The notes under the pieces were generated by a model, which saw only the letters and a program-made list of their open reading frames with translations, was not told where the DNA came from and ran no database searches. DNA of 30,994 bases from Porphyromonadaceae bacterium UBA4277 (GTDB taxonomy: Bacteria; Bacteroidota; Bacteroidia; Bacteroidales; Muribaculaceae), in contig DGVT01000076.1 in the NCBI GenBank assembly GCA_002395965.1, positions 1 to 30,994 on the forward strand. The letters are read 5' to 3'. How positions within the stretch are numbered: the first letter of the stretch is position 1; the number at the start of each line of letters is the position of its first letter. The position numbers were made by a program, and so were the translations under genes. Shown piece after piece: positions 16,208 through 23,660 of the stretch.

Positions 16208-17392
16208 TTATTTTCTTTTATTCTCTTTATTAGATAATACTATTGCTCCTTTTCTCGCCGGCTGAACCGGCGAGCACCCGACCGCATTGCCCGGGGGCTG
16301 AACCGGCGAGCACCCGACCGCATTGCCCGGGGGCTTGGCGGGCGAGGTGGCCGGTCTTTGGGCTGCCGGTATTGCCGAGTGTTGTGTGGGCAGCGGTTCG
16401 GCCGCTGCCAGTGCTGTGGCGCAAATAGTTTTGGCCAGATCGTTCAGTTGCTTGCATTGATTGTGGGTGATGGTTCGCTTGGCAGAATGGTGCTCCCAGG
16501 GTGCCACCAGTAGGAGCTTGCCCTTTGCGCATGCTTCGAAGAGCTTGCCGCCGGGCTTTGCCAGCGGTGCAAATCCGTTTTCACGTAACAGTATTATAGG
16601 ACATCCGGCTTCGAAAGCCGCCCGCAAGGCGGCCTTTTCTCCAGCGCTAATGGCCGGCGATACCAGCACAGCCCCTTCTTGCGCAAGTGCGAGGAAATGC
16701 CTGCTCTGAGCTTCAATCTCATCAAAAGTCAAATGGCGTGAGCATTGCACCTGCACTTTCACGGGCCAGTCAAGCAAGAAGCGGTTACCCATAATGGCGA
16801 CGTGGCTGTTGCCTATGGGGATTCTCTCTTGCAGGCGGAATAAGTCGGGATGCGCTCGCTTTATGGCCAACCGGCGAGGATTGTCTTTTACATAATCAAT
16901 CATGCGCTGGAGCTGATCTTTTCCTCGCAAAATTCGGTCGTGATAACCGGGGCTCCACAATCGCTGCTTTCTCGCCGGCTGCACCGGCGAGCACCTGACC
17001 GCATTGCCGGGGGGCTTGACGGGCGAGGCGGCCTGTCTTTGGGCTGCCGGTGAAAACATGTTTTGCCAGGCCTTTGTCGTGCCATACTTAAATCCAGCTA
17101 TCACTTGTCCTAAATGCACTGGCAGATGTCTGTGTATGTATATTATGCCATGTAAATGGTCGGGCATTACTTGGCAGGCAATAACTGATATCTGGGGGTA
17201 ATAGTTGGACAACTGCTCCCAATCCTGTTGCACCTTTTGTCCTAAAGGCGAAAGCTCAACATAGGCTGAATCGCAGTCGTTAACAAGCTCGCCAAGCAAA
17301 GGCTTGCGGCCATCCACCACAAGCGTTATCATGTAGATGTTTCGCTCGCGATAGTCGTTCCAGAGGCTGCGTTTCGTGTTGTTATCATTCAT
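16208..17392 (-). CDS. REP-associated Y1 (HUH) transposase with C-terminal Rossmann-like domain and in-frame REP insertions
   Basis: The 394-residue product has a Y1/TnpA_REP domain: MPDHLHGIIYI with the metal-binding pair H79 and H81, WSPGYHDRIL (146-155), and the nucleophile Tyr167 in IDYVKDNP. A second domain at about 195-325 (VAIMGNRFLLDWPVKVQVQC, AVLVSPAISAGEKAALRAAFEAG, LLLVAPW) looks like a DprA/LOG-type Rossmann fold; I recognise this pairing as recurrent in Bacteroidales, but the fold call is inference. Residues 114-141 and 341-380 are translated copies of one REP-like DNA element (PPGNAVxCSPVQ...), both in frame, the second with a tandem 12-residue duplication. A TAAATTTG -7-like box lies about 45 bp upstream. 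The stop is 2 bp before the hydrolase start. All catalytic residues remain, so activity is plausible. Confidence 0.82.
   Translation of the reverse strand: MNDNNTKRSLWNDYRERNIYMITLVVDGRKPLLGELVNDCDSAYVELSPLGQKVQQDWEQLSNYYPQISVIACQVMPDHLHGIIYIHRHLPVHLGQVIAGFKYGTTKAWQNMFSPAAQRQAASPVKPPGNAVRCSPVQPARKQRLWSPGYHDRILRGKDQLQRMIDYVKDNPRRLAIKRAHPDLFRLQERIPIGNSHVAIMGNRFLLDWPVKVQVQCSRHLTFDEIEAQSRHFLALAQEGAVLVSPAISAGEKAALRAAFEAGCPIILLRENGFAPLAKPGGKLFEACAKGKLLLVAPWEHHSAKRTITHNQCKQLNDLAKTICATALAAAEPLPTQHSAIPAAQRPATSPAKPPGNAVGCSPVQPPGNAVGCSPVQPARKGAIVLSNKENKRK
16254..16370. repeat. REP-like element copy C, inside the transposase C-terminus
   Basis: A hairpin with arms CTCGCCGG and CCGGCGAG around CTGAA (16254-16274) starts the element. 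A 36-bp unit is present twice in tandem (starts at 16261 and 16297), followed by the shared text ending GGCTGCCGGT. The length of 117 bp equals the 81-bp copy M plus one 36-bp unit; both are multiples of three. Confidence 0.9.
16971..17051. repeat. REP-like element copy M, inside the transposase catalytic region
   Basis: An 81-bp element of the same sequence as copy C less one 36-bp unit, differing at about 6 positions. It begins with the hairpin arms CTCGCCGG and CCGGCGAG around CTGCA and ends GGGCTGCCGGT. It encodes residues 114-141, just before the WSPGYHD segment. Confidence 0.9.
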
Positions 17393-17504
17393 TTTGATGT
17401 TGATTGCTTGGCGGGTAAAGAAATTGCCGACGATGCAAATTTAGTGAAAAATGGTGAGTATCACGGTATTGATGCATAATATTTTTTAAGGATGTGATGC
17501 TCGA

Positions 17505-17536
17505 TTTGTAAATGTAGCGTTTAATCGTTAATTTTG
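17505..17536 (+). promoter_or_regulatory. Promoter for lpxB operon
   Basis: TTTG (17505-17508), 20 bp, then TAATTTTG (17529-17536), 27 bp before the lpxB ATG, matches the Bacteroidetes promoter form. Confidence 0.7.
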
Positions 17537-17563
17537 CAAGTTAAAAAGTTAGACAATTAAATA

Positions 17564-18706
17564 ATGAAATATCTGATAATAGCCGGTGAGGCCTCTGGCG
17601 ACTTGCATGGCTCGGAGCTTATTAAAGCCTTGAAGACCGCCGATGCCCAGGCTCGGTTCCGCTTCCTGGGCGGCGACCTGATGACTGCCGCTGCCGGCGT
17701 GGAGCCTCTGGTTCACTATCGCGAGATGGCTCACATGGGATTTATCGACGTGTTGCGCCACCTGAAACCCATATTGGGTTTTCTGCGCACAGCCAAAGAT
17801 GCCGTGAGCACCTGGCACCCCGATGCCGTGGTGCTGATCGACTACCCGTCGTTCAACCTCAAGGTAGCGCGTCACGCTCATGAGTCGGGCATTCCCACGG
17901 TGTATTTTATCTCGCCCAAGGTGTGGGTGTGGAAGCAGTGGCGCGTCAAGGCTATCAAGCGCGATGTGGACGCAATGTGCTGCATCCTGCCGTTCGAACC
18001 GGCCTTCTACCGCCGTCACGACTACGATGCAACCTATGTGGGCAACCCCACAGTTGCCGAGCTGGCGCGAGCCCGTGCTGCTATGGTGTCGCGTGAGGAC
18101 TTCTGCCGGCAGCACGCGCTGGATGCGTCGCGGCATATCATTGCCCTGGTGCCCGGCTCGCGTGTGAAGGAGATTCGCGACAATTTGCCGTCGATGCTCA
18201 CAGCCGCCATGCGTCATCCAGACTGCCACCTGGCCTTAGCCGCTGCTCCGGGCATCGACCGCAGCGTGTATGACGGTATAATAGGCTCCCTTCCCGTCAC
18301 TGTGGTGGAAAACGACACTTGGACTCTGGTGCATCACAGCCGCGTGGCGCTGGTTACGAGCGGCACGGCAACGCTCGAGACGGCCATTCTGGGCACACCG
18401 CAAGTGGCCTGCTATCGCATGACCGGCAACAAGTGGCTCTATAGCTTCTACCGCCGCCTGCTCAAGGGCAACTATGTGACGTTGCCTAACCTGATCGCCA
18501 ATCGTGGCATTATTCCCGAGTTGCTAATTCACCAGTGTTCGCCCGAGAACATCGACCATCATCTGGCACTCTTGCTTGCCGACAGTAGCGAGCGCCGACA
18601 GCAACTCGACGGCTATGCCGAGGTGATGACACTGCTGGGCACCGACAACTGTGCCGCTAATACCGCCGCATGCATTGCTAACCTGATTAGTGCTCCGAAA
18701 CAATGA
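17564..18706 (+). CDS. lpxB: Lipid-A-disaccharide synthase
   Basis: The 380-residue protein begins MKYLIIAGEASGDLHGSEL, the family hallmark (AGEASGDLHG), and continues with FLGGDLMTAAAG, YREMAHMGFIDVLRHL, VVLIDYPSFNLKVAR, YFISPKVWVWKQWRV and the C-terminal VTSGTATLETAILGTPQV. LpxB (GT19) joins UDP-2,3-diacylglucosamine and lipid X to form the lipid A disaccharide at the inner face of the cytoplasmic membrane. Length is normal. It leads a plus-strand group: its stop overlaps the next start by 4 bp (ATGA). A good promoter lies directly upstream. Confidence 0.97.
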   Translation: MKYLIIAGEASGDLHGSELIKALKTADAQARFRFLGGDLMTAAAGVEPLVHYREMAHMGFIDVLRHLKPILGFLRTAKDAVSTWHPDAVVLIDYPSFNLKVARHAHESGIPTVYFISPKVWVWKQWRVKAIKRDVDAMCCILPFEPAFYRRHDYDATYVGNPTVAELARARAAMVSREDFCRQHALDASRHIIALVPGSRVKEIRDNLPSMLTAAMRHPDCHLALAAAPGIDRSVYDGIIGSLPVTVVENDTWTLVHHSRVALVTSGTATLETAILGTPQVACYRMTGNKWLYSFYRRLLKGNYVTLPNLIANRGIIPELLIHQCSPENIDHHLALLLADSSERRQQLDGYAEVMTLLGTDNCAANTAACIANLISAPKQ

Positions 18707-19056
18707 TTATCGTCAGGACTAAGCACATACCATTTGGCCACTTCTCGGCAATCAACCTGCTGGGGGTGTTATTCGTCCACCCGGGTGTGTACTTGTCAAA
18801 CAGCCTGATCAATCATGAGCGCATACACACGGCACAGATGCTGGAAATGGGCATTCTGCCGTTTTACATTGCCTATGTTGTGGAATGGCTTGTGAGGCTG
18901 CTCATGCGCGGCAATGCCTATCGCAACATCAGTTTTGAGCGCGAAGCCTATGCCCATGAGCGCGACCTCGACTACCTGGAGCACCGCCGGCACTATGCCT
19001 GGATGCGAAAGGAATACTGGCGCAAGCCGACCGGTAAGTCTAAACGTAAATATTAA
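18703..19056 (+). CDS. Small conserved protein with HExxH motif, coupled to lpxB
   Basis: The 117-residue product contains HERIH at residues 38-42 (NHERIHTAQMLEMG), a zincin-type HExxH, then a hydrophobic helix about 51-67 (ILPFYIAYVVEWLVRLL) and FEREAYAHERDLDYL (78-92), where E79, E81 or E86 could be a third metal ligand. The tail is basic. I recognise it as a conserved Bacteroidales unknown; a minimal membrane-associated metalloprotease is only a hypothesis. It overlaps lpxB by 4 bp, so it is translated with it, and the HD-domain gene follows after 23 bp. The coupling suggests an envelope or lipid A-related role. Confidence 0.8.
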   Translation: MIIVRTKHIPFGHFSAINLLGVLFVHPGVYLSNSLINHERIHTAQMLEMGILPFYIAYVVEWLVRLLMRGNAYRNISFEREAYAHERDLDYLEHRRHYAWMRKEYWRKPTGKSKRKY

Positions 19057-19079
19057 CTAACAAACTGATTTTTTATAAT

Positions 19080-19724
19080 ATGGATTTCAACCTGAAGGCC
19101 GATAAGGCCGAATTTATACAATTGCTGCGATCCACAGGCCGCGAAGGCGTTGATGATCTTGTGGAATATCTTGACGATGGGCGCAACCACTTTTTCACGG
19201 CTCCAGCCAGTGTGTCGCACCACTACAATAAGGATGGCGGCCTGCTGCGTCACTCGCTCAACGTGTGCCAGGTGGCCCTGAAACTGCGTGAACTGGTGCT
19301 GGGCATGCGTCCCGACCTGGAATTTGAGCTGAACGAGGCCAGCGTCATCATTGCCTCATTGCTGCACGACATCTGCAAGGCCGACATCTATGTGCCCACG
19401 CGCCGCAAGAGCAAGAAGCCAAGTAATGGCATCCCCGTGTTTGTAGATACCTATAATGTGGACTACTCAAACTTCCCCATGGGGCACGGTGAGAAGTCGG
19501 CCATCATGGCGCTGTGGGGCGGCCTCGACATCACGCAAGAGGAGTTGCTGGCCATCAGGTGGCACATGACGGCGTGGGACCTGCCTTTCCAGAGCGTGGA
19601 GCTCACCAAGTGCCTGAATGTGGCTCGCGACAAGCATCCGCTGTGTTCGCTGGTACAACTGGCCGATGGCGTGGCAGCAAGCCTTATTGAACACAACACC
19701 AAAGATAATGAGGAAGATCTGTAA
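19080..19724 (+). CDS. HD-domain phosphohydrolase-like protein
   Basis: The 214-residue protein has the HD-superfamily metal motif: H58 in LLRHSLNV, H96-D97 in ASLLHDICK, and D196 in LVQLADGVA. HD proteins cleave phosphoesters, often of nucleotides; the substrate here is unknown. Extra conserved segments (HHYNKDGGLL, HGEKSAIMALWGG, IRWHMTAWD) give more histidines near the site, like HD proteins that hydrolyse nucleotides or RNA ends. It lies 23 bp after the HExxH gene and is probably in the lpxB transcript. It is cytosolic, with no signal peptide. Confidence 0.85.
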   Translation: MDFNLKADKAEFIQLLRSTGREGVDDLVEYLDDGRNHFFTAPASVSHHYNKDGGLLRHSLNVCQVALKLRELVLGMRPDLEFELNEASVIIASLLHDICKADIYVPTRRKSKKPSNGIPVFVDTYNVDYSNFPMGHGEKSAIMALWGGLDITQEELLAIRWHMTAWDLPFQSVELTKCLNVARDKHPLCSLVQLADGVAASLIEHNTKDNEEDL

Positions 19725-19764
19725 TCGTTATGACGCACTGCTATAATCATTAATAATATTGACT

Positions 19765-21177
19765 ATGAAGAAGATAGCCATATTGATAGTAGCCATGACG
19801 ATGGCTTTGAGCAGCCACTGCCTGACGATGCAAGAGGCCGTGGATCTGTTTGTGGGTAATAAGGCGCTCACACATGCCTCGGCCGGAGTGGCGGTGATGC
19901 GCATCGACTCGATGCAGATGGTGGCCGGTAACCTGCTTGACCAAGCCATAATCACGGCCTCGACAATGAAAACCGTAACCTCGACTGCCGCCCTGGAAAG
20001 GCTGGGAGGAGATTTCAAGTTCCAGACTCAGGTGCTCATTCAGGGCAAGGTGGAAAATGACACATTGCGAGGCAACCTGGTGATAGTGGGCAGTGGTGAC
20101 CCCACGTTGGGCTCGCGCTATTTCCCGAAAAATCCCAATATCGTCACCGAGGTGTTGGATTCGTTGAAAAGCCGTGGAATAAAGACGATTGAGGGCGCTG
20201 TGCTTACCGATGAGACACTCTACCCTTACCCGCCTTATAGCATCCATTGGGACGTGGGCGACCTGGCATGGGACTATGGTGCCGCCGTGTTCCCTATCAA
20301 CTTCAGTGATAATGTGGCAAATGTCAGCTTTAAGGTTGACAAGAGTGGCCGCTACTCGGCCTTCACCACAAAGCCTCCCTTAAACAGTGTGCAAGTGATT
20401 AATAAGATGCGCTTCAATTCAGGCCGTGAAGACATCGACTATGCGCTTGAATTTGCCACCCCGGCCCTGGTGCTGATGGGCTCGGTGTGCCCGGGCAGCT
20501 ATAACCTGCGCTTTGCCAATCCCAACCCCGGCAGTCTGCTCACCGATAGTGTGACCAACAGCCTGCGCCGTGCCGGCATTGCCGTTGCCGGACGCGACAT
20601 TAAGCCCGGCGGGCAGAACCAGCTGTTGCTGGTTCACTCATCGCCGTCACTGCCCGACATCATCACCTCGCTGCTGGATCGCAGCGACAACATGTACACC
20701 CACGCGCTGCTGCGCGCCATTGCTGTGCGCGACAAGGACTGGCGCGGTGTGGGTAGCCTCGACCCGGTGGGCGTGGAATGTGTGAAGCAGCTGCTCGCCG
20801 CCCGTGGCATCGACAGTGCCGGGCTGTTTATGCGCGATGGCAGCGGCCTGGCACGAGGCGGAAAGGCCACTCCGCGCCTACTGGTGCAGATGCTATCGTA
20901 TATGGCGGCACGCAAATATGCCGACAAACGCCTGTGCGACCTCATGCCCAAAGCCGGAAAACGCATCGGCACGTTGTTGCCGGGCACCTCGCTCAGCCGC
21001 GACATAGTGCTAAAGTCGGGCAGTATGACCGACGTGCAATGCTTCGTGGGCTACTACCCGGCCGATGAGCCGCAGTATGCCTTTGCAGTATTGGTAAACA
21101 ACTACAACGGCTCGCGAAATGAGCTGAAAAACAACATCGACAGGCTGCTTATTAATCTTTTTACCCGAAAAAAGTAG
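19765..21177 (+). CDS. dacB: D-alanyl-D-alanine carboxypeptidase/endopeptidase, PBP4 (DacB) family
   Basis: The ATG at 19765 (MKKIAILIVAMTMALSSHC) is preferred to the TTG two codons earlier. The 470-residue protein has a signal peptide and then the three penicillin-binding motifs of family S13: SxxK as S66-T-M-K69, SDN in LLDRSDNMYTH, and KSG in VLKSGSMTD. The long region between motifs one and two is the domain inserted in PBP4-class enzymes. It trims or cuts D-Ala peptide bonds of peptidoglycan in the periplasm. The gap to the HD gene is 40 bp, so it may belong to the same transcript. Length is in the normal range. Confidence 0.95.
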   Translation: MKKIAILIVAMTMALSSHCLTMQEAVDLFVGNKALTHASAGVAVMRIDSMQMVAGNLLDQAIITASTMKTVTSTAALERLGGDFKFQTQVLIQGKVENDTLRGNLVIVGSGDPTLGSRYFPKNPNIVTEVLDSLKSRGIKTIEGAVLTDETLYPYPPYSIHWDVGDLAWDYGAAVFPINFSDNVANVSFKVDKSGRYSAFTTKPPLNSVQVINKMRFNSGREDIDYALEFATPALVLMGSVCPGSYNLRFANPNPGSLLTDSVTNSLRRAGIAVAGRDIKPGGQNQLLLVHSSPSLPDIITSLLDRSDNMYTHALLRAIAVRDKDWRGVGSLDPVGVECVKQLLAARGIDSAGLFMRDGSGLARGGKATPRLLVQMLSYMAARKYADKRLCDLMPKAGKRIGTLLPGTSLSRDIVLKSGSMTDVQCFVGYYPADEPQYAFAVLVNNYNGSRNELKNNIDRLLINLFTRKK

Positions 21178-21274
21178 CTCGTTACAAAAAAAATTGCTAT
21201 TATTGCAGCCAAATTCCACGTTCATCCTAACATTACATTAAATTTTAGGACGCATCTATTAATATAAATCAGCT

Positions 21275-21943
21275 ATGGACGCAGCTATTTCTAAGATACT
21301 GTCGCAAGTGTACGAACTCGAAGGCTTGCTTTTAGTGATCGACAAGCATGGCGATGAGACGCCTGCCGTGGTCTATGATCTGGTGCGCCGTCATGCCGCC
21401 ACCATCGGCGAAATGTCGCAACTGCTCACGGCCCCCGAGCCTGCCCCGGCTCCGGCTGTGCGGCCGCCTGCTTTCGCTCAGCCGGTCGATGAACCGGCCC
21501 CGGAGGAGCCTGTCGTGCCGCAAGAGCCTGCGGCCGAAGACACACTCGTGCCTGATGCGGGTGGCCTCGACGATGAGCCTGCCGTGCAGTGTACCGACGA
21601 CGAGCCGCAAGAGGTGTTCACATTCGATATGCCCACCGCCGACACAGCGATAGATGCACCGGCCGTGACTCAGGCGCCGCCGGCCATGCGCGTGGATGAG
21701 AAACTGCAACGCTCCATGTCTAAGGATATGCGCAAGGCATTCTCGCTGAACGACTATTTCCGCTTCCGGCGCGAACTGTTCGGCAACAGTGAGGCCGACT
21801 TCGATGAAGCCCTGAATATGGTTGAAAGCATGAATTCATATGGTGAGGCGGCCGACTATTTCCTGGCCGATTTAGGCTGGGACGAAACGGTGCCCGAAGT
21901 TAAGGAGTTTCTTAACATTGTGCGTCACCACTTCGATGAGTAA
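21275..21943 (+). CDS. Conserved Bacteroidales protein of unknown function with Pro/Ala/Glu linker
   Basis: The 222-residue product has three parts: an N-terminal helical segment (1-52, MDAAISKILSQVYELEGLL...), a Pro/Ala/Glu/Asp-rich linker (about 53-145), and a folded C-terminal segment of about 75 residues (LQRSMSKDMRKAFSLNDYFRFRRELFGNSEADF and on, to the end). The C-terminal part has the look of a conserved domain (SLNDYFRFRRELF, YFLADLGWDE). There is no signal peptide or enzyme motif. It lies 97 bp after dacB and 16 bp before rsmI. I do not recognise a function; a scaffold or regulator with a flexible middle is possible. Confidence 0.8.
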   Translation: MDAAISKILSQVYELEGLLLVIDKHGDETPAVVYDLVRRHAATIGEMSQLLTAPEPAPAPAVRPPAFAQPVDEPAPEEPVVPQEPAAEDTLVPDAGGLDDEPAVQCTDDEPQEVFTFDMPTADTAIDAPAVTQAPPAMRVDEKLQRSMSKDMRKAFSLNDYFRFRRELFGNSEADFDEALNMVESMNSYGEAADYFLADLGWDETVPEVKEFLNIVRHHFDE

Positions 21944-21959
21944 CAAATAGCAAAACCTG

Positions 21960-22730
21960 ATGGCCGGTAAACTCTACATAGTGCCCACGCCCGTTGGCAA
22001 CCTCGACGACATGACCCCTCGTGCCGTGCAGGTGCTGCAACAGGCCTCGCTCATCCTTGCCGAGGACACGCGCACAAGCAGTGTGGTAATGCGTCACTTT
22101 GGCATCACCACACCCATGCGTGCCCATCACAAGTTTAACGAGCACGAAACCGTAGCACCCATTATCGAGCAGATAAAGGGCGGTGAAGTGGTGGCGCTGG
22201 TGAGCGACGCCGGCACACCGGCAATCAGCGACCCGGGCTTCATGCTCAGCCGTGAGTGCCGCCATGCCGGCATCGAGGTCGAGACCCTGCCCGGTGCCAC
22301 GGCATTTGTGCCGGCATTAGTCAACTCGGGGTTGCCTTGCGATCGTTTCACCTTCGAGGGATTTCTGCCTCAGAAAAAAGGTCGTGCATCGCGCCTCGAG
22401 GAACTCAAGACCCAGCCGCGCACCATGATTTTCTATGAGTCGCCGCTACGGCTTGTAAAGACGCTGCAACAGCTGGCCGAAGCCTTCGGCGCCGACCGCG
22501 AGGCATCGGTGTCGCGAGAAATATCGAAGCTGCATAACAGCACCGTCAACGGCACCTTGGGCGAACTGGTAGAGCACTTCACTACCACAGCGCCACGAGG
22601 CGAGATTGTGCTGGTGGTGGCCGGGTGCCCGCATGAGGCTACGGGCAAGGTCGATAAGTATGCCCGCTTCAAGCAAAAGAAAGTAAATCCTGATATTATC
22701 AACAACACATATAACGATGAAAAAGATTAA
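21960..22730 (+). CDS. rsmI: 16S rRNA (cytidine-2'-O)-methyltransferase RsmI
   Basis: The 256-residue protein shows RsmI/YraL signatures: IVPTPVGNLDDMTPRA, LAEDTRTSSVVMRHFGI, HKFNEHE, ALVSDAGTPAISDPG, LPGATAFVPALVNSGLP, FEGFLPQKKG and IFYESPLRL. It belongs to the tetrapyrrole-methylase fold and 2'-O-methylates C1402 of 16S rRNA using S-adenosylmethionine. The C-terminal extension seen in some homologues is short here (VDKYARFKQKKVNPDII...). Its last 14 bp overlap the start of the lipoprotein gene, so the two are probably translated together. Confidence 0.96.
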   Translation: MAGKLYIVPTPVGNLDDMTPRAVQVLQQASLILAEDTRTSSVVMRHFGITTPMRAHHKFNEHETVAPIIEQIKGGEVVALVSDAGTPAISDPGFMLSRECRHAGIEVETLPGATAFVPALVNSGLPCDRFTFEGFLPQKKGRASRLEELKTQPRTMIFYESPLRLVKTLQQLAEAFGADREASVSREISKLHNSTVNGTLGELVEHFTTTAPRGEIVLVVAGCPHEATGKVDKYARFKQKKVNPDIINNTYNDEKD

Positions 22731-23592
22731 GTTTTTTGTACTGGGCATTATCGCCATGGCGCTGATGCCTTCTTGCCGTGACAACGCCACACAAGACGAC
22801 TCGCAGCGGCAGGATTCGATTAACACCGAACTTAACGACTCGTTGGCCACTGCTCTTGCCGAGAAAGACAGCCTGATGGCTCTCATGAATGAGATTAACG
22901 ACGGCATGACGCAAATCAAGCAGATGCAAGATATTGTCACCGTGAGAGACCTGAGCCGTGAGACACCCGACCGCAAGCAGCAGTTGCGCGACGACATTGT
23001 GGCCATACAGAATGGCATTGCCGAGAGGCAAAAGAAACTCGCCGAGCTGGAAAAACGCCTCAGCCAGTCAACTAACTACACGGCTGAGATGAAAAAGACC
23101 ATCGAGGGACTGAAAAAGCAACTCGAGGCCCAGCAAAGCACAATCAACGACCTGACGAAGCAACTGGCGGCTGCACATGTCGAAATCAGCAACCTTAACA
23201 CGCGTGTAGATTCACTCAAGACGGTTAACACCGAGGTCACGCGCGAAAAGACACAGGCCCAGGAAGAGTCGCGCCGGCTTGAGAACGAGCTTAATGTGTG
23301 CTACTATGCCATAGGCTCGAAGAAGGAGCTGAAGGCCAACAAGATTATCGAAACCGGCTTCTTGCGCAAGACGAAAATTATGGAAGGCGATTTTGAAAAA
23401 TCATATTTCACCAAGGCCGATAAGCGCACACTCAACGAGATTCCGCTACACAGCAAGAAGGCAGAGGTGATGTCGAAGCACCCGGCCGGCTCCTACTCGA
23501 TAATTGACCGTGGAGGGGCGAAGACACTGGTTATCAGCGATGCACGGGCCTTCTGGGAGTATTCTAACTATCTGGTGGTTAAAATCAACTGA
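22717..23592 (+). CDS. Coiled-coil lipoprotein of unknown function
   Basis: The 291-residue protein starts with a lipoprotein signal, MKKIKFFVLGIIAMALMPSC, with lipidation likely at C20. Residues about 30-200 are heptad-rich and charged (KKLAELEKRL, KTIEGLKKQLEAQQ, NDLTKQLAAAHVEISNLNTRVDSL), so long coiled coils are expected, and a compact C-terminal part (about 203-291, CYYAIGSKKELKANKIIETGFL...) follows. Residues near 205-225 match the conserved tail of a family I know only as hypothetical in Bacteroidales. It probably sits in the periplasm or on the outer membrane. It overlaps rsmI by 14 bp. No function is assigned. Confidence 0.85.
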   Translation: MKKIKFFVLGIIAMALMPSCRDNATQDDSQRQDSINTELNDSLATALAEKDSLMALMNEINDGMTQIKQMQDIVTVRDLSRETPDRKQQLRDDIVAIQNGIAERQKKLAELEKRLSQSTNYTAEMKKTIEGLKKQLEAQQSTINDLTKQLAAAHVEISNLNTRVDSLKTVNTEVTREKTQAQEESRRLENELNVCYYAIGSKKELKANKIIETGFLRKTKIMEGDFEKSYFTKADKRTLNEIPLHSKKAEVMSKHPAGSYSIIDRGGAKTLVISDARAFWEYSNYLVVKIN

Positions 23593-23614
23593 TTTAACGC
23601 CATGAGGCGGCGAT

Positions 23615-23652
23615 GGGTGTGGCTGTGATTGAGTCACACCCATTGTTGTGAC
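23615..23652. promoter_or_regulatory. Overlapping inverted repeats upstream of glycerate kinase
   Basis: In the 68-bp gap before the kinase, TGTGA (23624-23628) can pair with TCACA (23634-23638), while GTCACA (23633-23638) can instead pair with TGTGAC (23647-23652). GGGTGTG/CACACCC (23615-23621/23635-23641) is a third option. It could be a dyad operator or alternative mRNA stems; it is not proven. Confidence 0.4.
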
Positions 23653-23660
23653 TGCGTGCT

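Noticed and set aside
17549..18229. 226-codon minus-strand open frame
   Set aside because: It is antisense to lpxB, which has all family motifs.
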